From Cryptomeria japonica (taxonomy: Eukaryota > Streptophyta > Pinopsida > Cupressales > Cupressaceae), in assembly GCF_030272615.1 (NCBI RefSeq), contig NC_081415.1, positions 625,205,740-625,269,739 on the forward strand: a stretch of DNA of 64,000 nt, read 5' to 3'. Made by a program: the position numbers and the translations under genes. Shown here piece after piece: positions 12,161 through 23,765 of the stretch (positions are counted from its first letter, which is position 1; every line of letters begins with the position of its first letter). The notes below the pieces were generated by a model. That model did not search any database, was not told where the DNA came from, and was given only the letters and a program-made list of their open reading frames with translations.

Positions 12161-13654
12161 TGATAGTTCTGATACTTAATATAAGTACAGATCCAATAGC
12201 CAATAAGATAAGAGGGGGGGGTGAATCATACAAACTTAATCATCCATACAAACATCAGATTCAACCTCAGTAACATATATATCAGTAATATAACCTAAAC
12301 TGTCAAACATGCAAACTCAAAAGCATATAAACATCATAAACCTCATAACACCATATTTAACATGGAAACTTGAATAGGGTAAAACCACTGTGGTATTTTA
12401 GACCCATTAAGAAATATACTCTTCTAGAGTATGCTTGGTTAAAAGCAAATCCTGTTAAAGATTACAAACACATTGCTAGATGTGACCCGGTTAAGGGATT
12501 TCCCTCAAATCTGTTAGGATCTTCACCTTGTTAGAAGTGACCTTGTTAAAGGATTTCAAACACTCAATCAGAATGTCACTTTGCTAGAGGGTTTTACAAA
12601 TAAGACTATTAAGTCCACTTGGTTAAGAGATTTTTTGTCACTTTCACAAAATAACAGTAATAAAAATATTTCTGCAACTTCACATCTAAAATGCTAAAGT
12701 GGATTCCTATTTGTTCAAGACAATCTAGACATAGAACTAATCTTGTCTATTTGCTAGGCTGCTATACTCTATTATTCAAATAGGTCTTCAAGCTTCTATG
12801 CTCGGTAATCACTATGTAGCATCCCTGTGCATAGACTTGCCCGCATGCATTGTTTATCAATAGTTTCCTATTTATAAACAATTAGGTAACTACTTAATCT
12901 CCATGATCACATTTCCCATGATCAATCATAGTCATCAGATCTTCGATCTTGTCCAGGTTCAATGCATCTTTCAATCTGAAAATGTTTTACCCCACCTTGG
13001 AACTTGCATACATTTCTTGGAACTTGTGCCAGGGTATTACGATTCAATCTAAGCTGTAGATCTTCATGCTAACTTTTCATTGCCTTAGATTCGTTAACAA
13101 ACTTCTTCCACAGTTCACCAATCATTGATCAGTTCTAGCTCATTAGCTTCCTTCATTAAATAATGCATGTAAACATTTAATGCATTCTATTATAGCTCAA
13201 TTACAACTCGGTAACAACTAGGTTATAACTCAGTGAATACTAAACTTCACTCGATAGACATTCCGCCTTCATTAACCGATAGTGATAACCTTAGGGTTTA
13301 CCGACTAGGTTCTTTGCTTGATAACATAGTATAGTATTAACCTTTACATTTTACAACATATGTATGATGTTAAAGCAATCTAAACCATCATGATCTCATC
13401 ATTATCTGACTCTGTACTAGTTGCCCATTGAATACCTTATTCATCATATTCTTTCCTGTGTCTTTTACCGACATCTTTATAATTTTCATATCATACTTCT
13501 CAAGATATGGAAACATCATACTGAATTAGAAAATCAATTTCTTGACATCAATGACAAAATAATAATATCAAGACAGTAAACATCTTTAATCAGTTATATC
13601 CTTATGAAATGCCAACAATCTTTCATTGTCTATTATAATGCAATATTGCCAATA
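12161..13654 (-). repeat. Element C 5' LTR
   Basis: This 1494-bp LTR is a close copy of 5956-7479. It lacks about 30 bp present in the 3' copy and has lost the perfect end (CCAATA for CCAACA). Confidence 0.95.
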
Positions 13655-13662
13655 ATATCTTG

Positions 13663-14147
13663 TGTAAGACTAAGATAAATAATCGTGTCTGGTTTTAGGA
13701 AGGATACATCCTATGTAAGACAAAGATAAATGATCATGTCTGGTTTTGGGAAGGATACATCCTATGTAAGACAAAGATAAATGATCATGTCTGGTTTTGG
13801 GAAGGATACATCCTATGTAAGACAAAGATAAATGATCGTATTTGGTTTTAGGAAGGATACATCTTATTTAAGACAAAGATAAATGATCGTGTTTGGTTTT
13901 AGGAAGGATACATCATGTGTAAGACAAAGATAAATGATCGTGTCTAGTTTCAGGAAGGATACATCATGTGTAAGACAAAGATAAATTATCATGTCTAGTT
14001 TCAAGAAGGATACATCCTATTTAAGACAAAGATAAATGATCATGTCTGGTTTCAGGAAGGATACATCCTATGTAAAACAAAGATAAATGATCATGTCTGG
14101 TTTCAGGAAGGATAAATCTTGTGTAAGACAAAGATAAATGATTGTTT
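13663..14147. repeat. 51-bp tandem array, 10 copies, target of element C
   Basis: Units begin TGTAAGAC or TTTAAGAC at 13663, 13714, 13765, 13816, 13867, 13918, 13969, 14020, 14071 and 14122, exactly 51 bp apart with no indel. The consensus runs TGTAAGACAAAGATAAATGA, then TCATGTCTGGTTT, then an AGGAAGGATACATC part. The left edge of the array was separated by element C and lies at about 5930-5950. On the minus strand (B's sense strand) several units are open for 17 codons (GCILPKTRHDHLSLSY). Other units carry stops. Confidence 0.93.
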
Positions 14148-14650
14148 CACTGATAGTTTAGGTGTGATGAACCTTCCAATTGATTTAACTCCAAGTTTGA
14201 TGATTGCATGGCCTTGTCACTGATAGGCTAGGTTGAGATGAACCTTCTAATTTGATAAGAGTTTTGTGATAGAAACTCTCGATTGACAGTGTGACTTGCA
14301 TCGTTGATAGGATAGGTTAAGATGAACCCACCTAATTTGATAAGAGTTTGTGATAGAAACTCCTAATTGATAGTGTGACTTGCATCACTAATAAGATAGT
14401 CTAAGATGAACCCACCTTATTTGATCACAATTTGTGATAGAAACTTCAAGTTTGATGAGTCTGTAACTTTGTCACCGATAAGATAGGTTTGATTGACCTC
14501 CTGATTGATAAGAGTTTATGATAGAAACTCCAATTTTGATGTGTGTGTGACTGTCACTAATACGATAGGCTAGATGTGTTTAACACTTGGATTGATTGGT
14601 TGATGAATTGGTTGATAAGAGTTTATGATAAAAACTCCAAATATGATGAT
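14148..14650. repeat. 84-bp diverged tandem array
   Basis: The landmark GATAGAAACT recurs at 14268, 14352, 14436 and 14520 (84 bp each), with a further relative at 14627. Other shared parts are GATAAGAGTTT and AGATGAACC. On the minus strand the central unit is open through all 28 codons; all plus-strand frames have stops. Confidence 0.8.
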
Positions 14651-16600
14651 TGTGTAACTGTATCACTGATAGGTGCTCAAAGAGATTGATTAAGGTCTCA
14701 TGCAAGCAGATAGGATAACTGATTGATTGATTTGACCAATTTGATAGATAATTGACATTTTGTTGATATCACGTTGTAGGTAGATTTAGATGTGCTAATG
14801 TTGGTGCATCTGAGGGAGAAACAAGGTGATTTGATGTGTAACTAATATGCAATGATAATGATGATAATAATGATGATGATGAAGGAAACTAAATGCACTA
14901 GTGATAATCATGATGATAATGATGATGATGAATGCAACTAAATGCACTAATGATAATGATCTATGCAAGTCTAATTGTGCCTTGTTTTCATTTCGTTAGC
15001 CAATTGTTTATGCTCTATTTGTCATCATTGAGATTTTGAAATGTTGGAAGTTAGTACAAATATCGATGGTATAATTGAACCATGATCACCTGAGTACAAC
15101 TTACATGGATTTTTATATTACAAAATAACACAAGCATCAGGGTATAATTGAACCAAGATGACCCGAGTGTCATTTGCATAAAACAGACAAGAGTTAACAA
15201 TTATTATGTGCAAAATGCAGAATTTCCTCAATGATATGTTTCTAATAATTTCTTGGTATAAATATTCATCATACGAATGATCACCTCATAGATAGCAAAC
15301 AAAGAAAATATATGCCTCCTTCCTTGCTTCTCTAGCTCAATACATCCTTGAGTTGCTCAGGAGATCTAATAACTCAAAAATCAAGATACAAACAGTCAAA
15401 ACTCATGAAAAGGTAAATAAATAATTATTTATAATAGATCATCCATTGTGTTTTGTTTTGTACTAATCCTGTTTACAATCTTGATCCCTATTCTGATGTT
15501 GAGTCTGATAGTTAGCTTTGGGATTTGTCATTGAGGTATGTTTTGATTTTTGTTTTGATGTGGTTTTCCCTATTGCTAGTTGTCTATTTGATGAAGCCTA
15601 AAATGGATTGCCCCCACTGCGATCAAGATTTTGCCCCTAGTTTTTGACACAACCATAGTTATGTATATAGACAATGATAACCAAGCCATGGTGAGATGTT
15701 TACTGTGATGCCTGAGACATATACAAGGCCTTATTTTGGGATGGATATGGATAATGATATAAAATAATGGATTCATAATAGATAGGTACTAATAGATAGA
15801 AAATATGGTAGATTAGTAGATGGATACTGATTTGTGTCTTTGTTTTTAATTGCTCAATGTGATGGTTGATAATGATGTCTAGTTTCAAAAAGTGAGTACC
15901 TCATGTAAGACCGATCTGTCTAGTATCGAGTGCACCCTTCCCTATATAAGAATTATTGATGTTGATAGATTTAAATCGATGGATTGATTAACAAGACATG
16001 CAATTAATTTAATTGTAACCTTTGAGAGTTTTCTTGTTGGAAAAGGGGATATGGATAGGAGAAGCAAGATCCTAGATAGTAGTGGATGATGAAAGCAATG
16101 AATACATAGGATAAGGTGAAGAAAGATCCTAGATAGTTATGGATTTAGTTAAGGTAATGGACATTGGAGGAAGGATAATGGGAAATGTGGTAGGAATAAT
16201 AGAAACTTGCCCCCAAGTATAGAGGTCTCCATTTTCAAAAAGGGTGATATGTGAGATTGTCATAACATCTAGCACCACCCTAAAAATTGTTCCTAAACAT
16301 TTCAAAGATAGAGACCCAACCCACACTTATAACCTCCAAAAAATTCAGTCGAACATATCTAGTGACTAGGAAGCACACTCAAAAGGGAAGAAGAATCCCA
16401 AACTAGAACAAGGTACTTAGTCTTTGATTACCCATGTGTGTGCAAGTGGTTTCATTCCGACTCATATGATTATTGTAACCTTTAGAATCCAATGTGACAA
16501 GCTACATGAGTTACCCTAACTTCAAAAGCATCTTGGATAGAGCCTCGCTACCAGCAAGAATCCATAGCCCTGACAAGGTTATCATTGTAATCTCACGAAT
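14651..16600. other. Element B internal sequence, no recognisable gene
   Basis: Contains GAT/AAT microsatellite stretches (about 14855-14882 and 14905-14933) and one isolated relative of the tandem-array unit near 15880-15920 (CATGTAAGACCGATCTGTCTAG). The short minus-strand frames match nothing I know. Confidence 0.5.
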
Positions 16601-18110
16601 ATTACTTCATTTCTAGCCATGCGTCCATATCCCTGATGGAGTTACTCATATGTTCCCAAAGCCAATCATTTTGATATTGCATTTCATTGCATTTTTTTTT
16701 CTTTTCTTGATATTTATTTTCTTGCTCATGCTTTTGATCTTTTGATATTGTTTTTTCTCTTGTTATTGATTCTTTTGTGCACTGGCTCATAATCAATGAA
16801 TCTCATGTGGGTTAGAGAATTACAATGGCACTGAAGTGAGGTTGTAAATTTTTCACTAGCCATGTCTTCAACTAAGGGATATGTGTATGAAATATAGTAA
16901 TCAAAATATTTTTGCATCATGATACAATAAGTGATTCTCTTTCCAGATTGAGTATAAATTCCAATCAAAAGATAACGTTAAAGAGGAACAACCTTGGATT
17001 CTGAAGCATTTCATGAATAGATATCTAGGAAATGGACTAAACATGAGATCAAGCATGGGTGAGTTTGTGACAACATGAGATAAATGCTTATTTCACAGAT
17101 GAAGGATTTATGCAAATGATTGAATGGGAGGGATGGAAGGATGGAAAATGGGTGTTGGATAATAGATGGGATGTTAGAAGATTTGTACAAGGATAGATGG
17201 AAATGTCTTCAAGATGAACGTTGGCACACACCTTGAGAGGTGATGAAGTAATGGAGGAAAATTGAATTTTGGGACATGAGGACCTAGACTAGATGAAGGG
17301 GATGTTGGACTTAAGATAGTGGATTTTGAGATGTAAGGGCCCAAAATGGATGAAGGAGATGATGGAAAAATAGATTTGGGAAGTATAAGATGCATAGATG
17401 GATGATTGAAGGAATATTTTGGAACAAAAAGTCTAGATGCCAATTTTAATTATTCTTTGGATTGTAATGCTTTTATGGGAATCCACATTGATTTTTATTT
17501 TTCTATTTTCTTAAAGGGTTTTTGTAGCCTTTTGGATATTGCTTTTTGATTTTGGATCAAATTTTTCTTTGATTTGACATGTGTTTTAGATTGGACATGT
17601 TGATCTTTGGATGTATGGGGATATTTAAGCTCATGCAAATTATTCCTAACATCTAAATTTCTTCCAAAGGAAAGGAGATTCATGGAGGGATATGAATGAT
17701 ATGGTAGTATTTTGGATGGGTTGATGTAAGGTCCTAAGATGGATAATAGGAAGGCTTTGACTTTGGAATGAAAGGACCTAAAATGGATTTGGAGGATGAA
17801 GGGGGATGTTTATGTGGGGTTTAGAAGAAGGGATGCCTTGATCTGGACTTGGAATAGGATCATTTGAGTTTGTGCTTTGCTCTTGATTTTGAATTGGATC
17901 ATTGAAGCAGATGGAAGGGATATCATGATCTTGCTTGGGCATTGGATGTTGAATGGGACTTGAGAGGACACTTTGCTCTTGAGATGAAAGGGGGTCATCA
18001 TTTATGGAATACCAAAATATTAGGGGATCATCATAAGATTCTTGATAGGTGGGATCTTGATTGAAAATAGGATCATATTTGAAAGTCAGATATTGTGATC
18101 TTGATTTATG
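16601..18110 (-). pseudogene. Decayed S/P/Q/N-rich ORF remnants of element B
   Basis: The minus strand holds several short frames (16602-16796, 16726-16968, 17174-17443, 17495-17683, 17810-18001). They read as hydrophilic, low-complexity protein: a lysine/glutamate-rich stretch at 16602-16796, repeated ILGPYISK and LGPHVPK segments at 17174-17443, and repeated NDPIQNQEQS and NDPIPSPDQG segments at about 17830-17930 in a frame overlapping the 17810 ORF. The composition suggests one or more disordered-protein coding sequences now broken. No known domain is visible, and the function is unknown. Confidence 0.4.
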
Positions 18111-18624
18111 ATAGGACTCATTTCCTTTGAGTAAATTTTCTTTTTCTCAACTGATGGTAAATGGTCATACAAGTGTTTGAAATTTTTTTAAACTTTTGAT
18201 CTTTGTTTGAGTACTAATTTGATGTGAGATACATAAGTCAAAATGGAAATATCCTTCCTATTGATATGACTTAGGGTAATTTGATTTGCAACCTTGTTTC
18301 GTGATAAAGGAATGATATATCCTCATAATGAAACTCAATTAAAGATTGGAATGATAAATTGTACTCCTTTTTGATTGATCTAAGTTAAGTTGAAAATTGA
18401 CACTTGTAATGATTGGATTTTAAACTGTCATTTGACAAAAGACAAACTTTACTTTGAAAATGGTGTCTGAAAGTGTTTCAATTTTCTGAGAAAATTCATA
18501 TTTTTCTTTGTCTTCAGTGATGACATCTTGATGCACTAAAATCTAAGTTTAATGTGTTATACTGATCCTCCAAAGCACTAAACTTGTGTTAATTTTCTCT
18601 AGGTGGTTGAAATTTTTGTTTCCC

Positions 18625-18722
18625 TGATGCACTAATGTTTGACTTAGATGCGCTAATGTTTGCCTCAGATGTGCTAATGTTTGCCTCAGATGTGCTAATG
18701 TTTGCCTCAGATGCACTAAACT
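18625..18722 (-). repeat. 21-bp tandem repeat encoding a heptapeptide on the minus strand
   Basis: TTTGCCTCAGATGTGCTAATG-like units follow each other at exactly 21 bp (landmarks 18631, 18652, 18673, 18694). On B's sense strand the frame reads ISTSEAN repeated about four times with small changes and no stop inside the tract. Relatives of the core (GATGCACTAA, GATGCGCTA) are scattered from 14.8 to 20.4 kb. Confidence 0.8.
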
Positions 18723-19688
18723 ACTCTGTGATTGAAATTTTTTGATAATTTGACTTGTGTTTGTGGAAATTTTGTTTTCTCAAATGGATGATCTTTTGAA
18801 AATGAAAGAAAAAGATAACTTTTCTATGCTAAATAGATATTGTATGTTCAATAGGATCTTTTCAAATCCTTATTTGTTTTCACTGGTTTGCAAAAGAAAT
18901 ACACATCAAACAGGCCTCTCTATTCTCAATGGTCATTTAAAATATCAATAGCTCACATCTTGATACTCCTTCATCTCAAACAACCCTGTCACACCCTAAA
19001 TTGTGCCCATTTTTTTGCCTTTGTCCATAAGTTGATCCAAAGAAGATTGCTCCGCAATTGGATTGTTTTCTTGCGAGATATATGGTGAGTGTCTTGGGGA
19101 TGAATTCTTCCCCACCCTTGCACTATGATATTAGAAATGTTTGGCAAACTGACTCGGCGAGGCTTCTAGTTCTAAAGTTCGTAATGAGGATTTCGTTCGG
19201 TCTTTAGTGATAAACTCCCTCGGGAGGCTTCCCAACCTTTAGAACAAAGGATTTGTGTATCTAAGGATACTAGGGGAAGGCTAATCACTAAGCAAAACCA
19301 TTAGAGGGGATTTTCATCAGCCTCCATAGTTGATTATAGTGGGTTGGAATACTTGGCGATAAAGTTATTCCCCACTTAGGTCGTTCCCCTCACACTGGCC
19401 TTATAGGCACCTCGAGAGGGAAAGGCTAATAAAGATTTTATCTTAGTACTAAATTGAAAGAAACCAAGCAAGGGTGTTTTGGGCTTTTTGATCACCCAAT
19501 TAAGGGGAGAGTATATACCTAACACCTTTGAAGTATGGAATACACTCTTTCTTTTTAGCCAATATTGCAATTATTTGCTATAAGATACCTTGGAGATGTT
19601 GCTCCAAAAGACATGGGGTTCCTTTTAACCAAGATAGCAATTTGTAAAAAGATAGCAAAACTTTGAACTTTTCAAAATGAAATCTTGG
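18723..19688. other. Element B internal sequence, no recognisable gene
   Basis: No domain is visible. TGTCACACCCTAAATTG at about 18987 resembles the start of some gypsy LTRs, but no matching end or target duplication could be found. Short frames on both strands here are not supported. Confidence 0.4.
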
Positions 19689-19949
19689 TCAACCAAAATG
19701 AATCGCCAAAAGATAACAACGATTTTGAACTTGAAAGCTTTTGAAGTGATATGCAAAATGATTGTTCTTTTTTAAGCTTCCAAATGAAAAGTGGTTGTTC
19801 CTTTTAAAGCTTTGCAAAAATAAATGATTGTTCTTTTTAAAGCTTCCAAATGAAAAGTAATTTTTCCTTTTAAAGCTATGCAAAAAGAAATAATTATTCT
19901 TTCTAAGATTCCAAATGAAAAAGTGATTGTTCCTTTTAAATATTTGCAA
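19689..19949 (-). pseudogene. Peptide-repeat ORF (11-residue units) of element B
   Basis: This 86-residue minus-strand frame is built mostly of an 11-residue repeat: FKRNNHFFIWN, LRKNNYFFLHS, FKRKNYFSFGS, FKKNNHLFLQS, FKRNNHFSFGS and LKKNNHFAYHF. In DNA the unit is 33 bp with a 66-bp higher-order period (CAAATGAAAA at 19781 and 19847). It lies about 500 bp downstream of B's 5' LTR on the sense strand, where gag would normally start. No homologue is recognised. It may be a fragment of a longer repetitive protein or a chance-open satellite. Confidence 0.45.
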
Positions 19950-20444
19950 AAAGAAATGATTGTTTAGAAGTAAAAAGACTATACTAAGTCCTCAAACACC
20001 TGCAAGACAAATGTTAAACCTGCAAAACCTAATCCAACAAGTCAGTTGATATGGTAGGCTCACAAGCCTACTTTTTCCTTTCTGTCTTACAAACAAAAAT
20101 ATCTTCTTGTCTCATGTGCTAAACTATGAAGCCTATGCGCTATATAATGATGTATAAATGCTAAAGAACAAATCACAAGCACTACTCTAATGCTTACATG
20201 CGCTAGATTGAAGACCTAACATCCTAAAAAAGTAGGACAAAATTAGTGATAATATGGAGCTATGATGTGTTAAAGTGTCCTTATTATTCACTATATAGTG
20301 AGTTCTATGCACTAGAGGATGTTGTGAATGTGCTACAGGAACTTGCAGATGCGCTATTTTGTGTTTCTAGTGTAACTTTGTCTTCAACCTGTGTACAACA
20401 ATGATTTTAAAAATGTGATCCGGCCCCATGGTGGCCGTAAAAAA
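19950..20444. other. Element B leader region
   Basis: No gene is seen. The stretch next to the 5' LTR (20414-20444) reads on the minus strand TTACGGCCACCATGGGGCC then GGATCACA. It should contain the primer-binding site, but I cannot match it to a tRNA with confidence. Confidence 0.4.
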
Positions 20445-22020
20445 TGCATGCAATATTTAGTGTGATCAAAATATGTAAATCGAGATCAAAAGATAACATA
20501 CCAATGAGATTTCTAGATAAAAGACTAAAATAGACTAAACTAGCTAATGCTTTGCAATGTATCTCATTGTTCTCTATCTCATAGGATCCCTCAACTCAAT
20601 GTTTTCTCTCAAATCATTTAGAAAATGACTTAGGAATGACAACTCCAAGAATGAGTGATAAAATGATCTATATGGAAGAACGCATCTAAGATATATATGA
20701 TATGTTGATGATGCTTAAGATATGATACTAAGTTATGATGAAGATGAAGCTATGCTAAGAACAATAACAAACTTATGCTAACATGATATACTAACATGGA
20801 TATGCCATATGAATGAGATGAAATGCTTCTAAATGTTTAAAATGATATTCTAACAAAGAGAGGAAAGATTCTCTGATGAAATTAGACTATAGTGTAGATG
20901 CAAAAAGACTTGGATATGAATAATGAAGAAATTAAGTTCTATTTATAGAAGAAATAGGGAAATGGATGGTTAAGATTCAATAATCTTAACAAGGGCTAGG
21001 ATTGAAAGTTACTCAATCCATGTTTACAAATTTCACCAATGAAATGGTGACAATTTTCAACAAGAGGTGGCTTGAGAGGGGATGTAAGAGGCATTAAATT
21101 CTTGAGAAGACATGAGAGTCACCCTAGAAGGATGTTGTTAGGGTTAGGCTAGGTTTAACCAGTGGATAAAGATTTTACCCAAAGGGTAAACTCTTGTGCA
21201 ATGGTTAATAAGATAACTAGGGTCAAAACAATAAGTGCTTAATGAGACCCCTGGGTTAAATGAGGTTTAAGTTAGACATAAAGTCTCTAACCATGGGTTG
21301 AGGTTGGATTAACCATTAATGGTTAGGAAGATTTTGAGGGTTAACTTGTTGAAGGCATAAAGCCTTCAATGCATTTCAAAGACTTTGAGGCATTTTTGAG
21401 AAGTGGTCTCTCTTAAGGAATGTGCAAATATTTAAGAGATGGATTAGGCTAATTAGGGTGATTAGAAGAATCTAGAAGAATCTAGAAGAGGTTTAGTCAT
21501 GCAAGTGGATTTGTTAGGAGAATGCAAGTGGGAGGTATTTTGGATTTATATTTTTGAAATAAAATGATTTATTCCAAAATAAAGGTGGATGACAACTTGC
21601 AATTCGGAAGATGTTTAAATAAAGGTGATTTATTTAAATGAAAGGGGATTTATTTAAATGAAAGGGGATTTGTAATTAAATGTAAATTTAATTAAGTCCA
21701 GTGCATATGTAATACTTCGTATAATCAATATAGGGTGCTATCCCCACAACAGATAGCACTTAATTAAAAATAAATTAATAAAAATGTAAATTTAATTAAA
21801 GGGGAAAGAGGATTTAATTAAATAAAGTGATTTATTTAATTACAAGCTAGAAAGTGGCTAGATGAATTTAATTAAATAAATTGAATAATTTATTTAATTA
21901 AATAGATGAAAGTGGGGAAATTAATTATATATAATTTAATTAATAGAGGAATGTGAATTTAATGAATTAAATAAATATTAAATATTTATTTAATTATGTG
22001 GTCTTATTTATATTTCTACA
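20445..22020 (-). repeat. Element B 5' LTR
   Basis: Matches the left LTR from the block ATACCAATGAGATTTCTAG through TCTACA, but with only one copy of the about 420-bp duplicated segment. It contains a row of AT palindromes (21800-22000) and a 104-bp insertion at 21696-21799 absent from the other LTR. Confidence 0.8.
21696..21799. repeat. 104-bp insertion in element B 5' LTR
   Basis: Absent from the corresponding place in the 3' LTR (near 5350). The segment ends with a second copy of ATGTAAATTTAATTAA, which also precedes it, so it is bounded by a 16-bp direct repeat. Inside, GTGCTAT (21735-21741) and ATAGCAC (21753-21759) form a 7-bp hairpin stem. The origin is unknown. Confidence 0.7.
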
Positions 22021-22437
22021 GTTTGTTATTGAAATAGCATCACCACTCATGACAAAGAGCCCCCAATGAAGTTAACTAATAGTTTCATTGGGTGAGGAGA
22101 AACATGATATGGTGAATGGAGTCCTAAGGCACTACCTCTTCAACAAGAAAAAGTGCAAGATCGGTTGTAAGAGACATGCAAGATCAATCATATTGGTCTC
22201 GAAAAAAATTAAAGGCTTTTACAATTTTAAAGAGAATGAGAATAACTACGATGAAAAAGACGATGCTCATCACCCTCCTTATGCTTAAAATTGTGATTAA
22301 GTCTAACAAAAGGAAAAATAAACATGCTTATCATACTTCAATCTCCAAAAGATTCTACTAGATAATTTTTTTAGTCATCAATAAGAGTAGATCTTGTCTC
22401 TTGAGATGTAGGACAAGGATCACTAGAAATAGGAGGA
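22021..22437. other. Element A internal remnant right of element B
   Basis: A 66-codon plus-strand frame at 22088-22288 is antisense to the element, resembles nothing known and is probably chance. No other gene is seen. Confidence 0.4.
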
Positions 22438-22439
22438 TT

Positions 22440-23361
22440 GTATTCTTTTATTTTGATATTGCCATTATCAATGAGTCCTTGTATTTCCTTTTTGAAAATC
22501 GGGACAATCAATGGCATGATTGTCATGAGTTTGATGATAGGAGCAAAAAGGATTATTTATGGAAGAGGCACCTTTAGATGGACGATAATTTCTATGTCTT
22601 GCAAGATACTCCTTAAAGTTTTGAATTTTAAGAAGATCATCCACAAGTGAATGATGAGGATGTCGTAGACCTTCGGTACTGGCTTGGGAAGAAGCATTTA
22701 TAGGGACTCTAATTCCTTGTTCATATTTTTCAAGTCCTTGTCTTCTATAGCTTTTTTTTGAGATTATGTTAATATAACCACTCCTATAAGAGCTTTTTAA
22801 TTGTGAGGAAGAAGGACCATTATCATGAACCTATTTAAAATTTGTAGTATAAGGACACTTGGAAGGATGAAACAAAGAATTAGGTGAAGATTGAATATAC
22901 TTCGTAGGTAATTTCTCCTTTCTATCATCATTATTCATATCCTCTTTGATAGGTTGGGAGGGAAGATCCTTATCATCTAAGGCTTCATTTTTTCTTAATG
23001 TTATATGAGGAGATAGGTTAGGGATAAAATACATAACATCATCTTCCCTACAAATGTTTTTATGACTAAGATAAGCTCTAGGAGAATAAGGGGGATCTAA
23101 AGGGATTCGTAAGCCAACATGTGGATCTTTCCCACCTTGCACTAGAGTATGCCTATGAGAAGATGATGGCATAATGATTCTCTTCAATCCTTTCTCTCCA
23201 TTATCATTGGTAAGAGTATTGAATTTTGCCTCATTCACATTAAATACCCTAAGAGAGGCACAAGTGCTAACTTTGTTGATGCCATATATAGGATTATCAT
23301 TGTCTACAAAAGCCTTTATGTAATCTACACATGTAATGCATGTTCTTAAAAATGCCATCAT
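22440..23361 (-). pseudogene. Gypsy-type gag remnant (element A)
   Basis: The frame starts at ATG 23361, 407 bp inside the 5' LTR. The first 176 residues (to a TAA at 22831) contain CITCVDYIKAFVDNDNP and IPLDPPYSPRAYLSH. In a neighbouring frame the coding continues from about 22800 to 22440 and ends in a histidine-containing zinc motif, CSYHQTHDNHAIDC, followed after a one-base frameshift by KEIQGLIDNG. A C..H motif followed by (K)..I..LI..G is characteristic of Tat-type gypsy gag proteins, which package the RNA. At least two frame breaks are present, and no pol follows. The zinc motif gives the family; the N-terminal part I cannot place. Confidence 0.65.
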
Positions 23362-23748
23362 AAAAGAAGATATAACATGAATAAAAGATTTGAGATATGA
23401 TTATCAAGTAGGAAACATTTTAGAAACCCTAAAAATGTAATATGCAAAAGTACTATGAATAAAAAAAATTAATGTAAAATGAAAGAAGTCATTATCTAAC
23501 ACATGATTATGTAAATGTAACTAAAAAGCAATATAATCATATGTGAAATAGAAAATAAATCAGATTTAGTAAATTCCATTATGAGTGCTTAAAATCAGAT
23601 CTAAAAATATAAGTGAAAAACTATGCAACCCACAAACCAAAATTAGCAAAATAAATTATAATTTTTATGTAATTATGATCCAAGTTTGCAAAATTTATTT
23701 TTCAAATGCCAAAAAATTAGATCAGAGAGCACATATCATAAATTTGTA

Positions 23749-23765
23749 GGGAGTTAGGTTCACCA
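23749..23765 (-). other. Element A primer-binding site, tRNA-Trp-like
   Basis: Three bases inside the 5' LTR, the minus strand reads TGGTGAACCTAACTCCC. The first nine bases equal the site of element D at 47362 (TGGTGAACC), which from memory is complementary to the 3' end of plant cytosolic tRNA-Trp. The remainder has diverged. Confidence 0.5.

Larger units (their letters stand above)
5956..13654 (-). mobile_element. Element C: Ty1/copia retrotransposon, nearly full length
   Basis: The LTRs at 5956-7479 and 12161-13654 begin TGATAGTTCTGATAC and end GCCAACA (GCCAATA in the right copy). Target duplication ATATC is at 5951-5955 and 13655-13659. On the minus strand the order is primer-binding site, gag, protease, integrase, reverse transcriptase, RNase H and polypurine tract, which defines Ty1/copia. 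The element is 7.7 kb. At least two in-frame TAG codons and other breaks inactivate the polyprotein. Confidence 0.97.
3497..22020 (-). mobile_element. Element B: LTR element without pol (LARD-like), nested in A
   Basis: Long direct repeats lie at about 3497-5572 and 20445-22020; both end TCTACA on the plus strand and share a block of AT-rich inverted repeats. A purine tract next to the left repeat (5573-5590) indicates minus-strand transcription. Subtracting element C leaves about 7 kb of internal DNA in which I recognise no gag zinc knuckle, protease, reverse transcriptase or integrase. This fits a large retrotransposon derivative. The left end is approximate: no matching 5-bp target duplication was found (right flank GTTTG, left flank AGACA), and the left LTR has been expanded by internal duplication. 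Confidence 0.7.

Noticed and set aside
13663-14147. Regular repeats that could suggest a CRISPR array
   Set aside because: Units are directly adjacent with no unique spacers, the whole 51 bp repeats, and the context is a plant retrotransposon.
18987-20400. Possible LTR starting TGTCACACCCTAAATTG
   Set aside because: No matching end, no partner LTR and no 5-bp target duplication could be found.
21714-21725. ACTTCGTATAAT, identical to part of a loxP arm
   Set aside because: There is no second inverted arm or 8-bp spacer of the right kind nearby; a 12-base match in an AT-rich insertion can be chance.
22088-22288. Plus-strand frame of 66 codons, lysine- and asparagine-rich
   Set aside because: Opposite to element A, no known domain, no supporting context; a chance frame is more likely.
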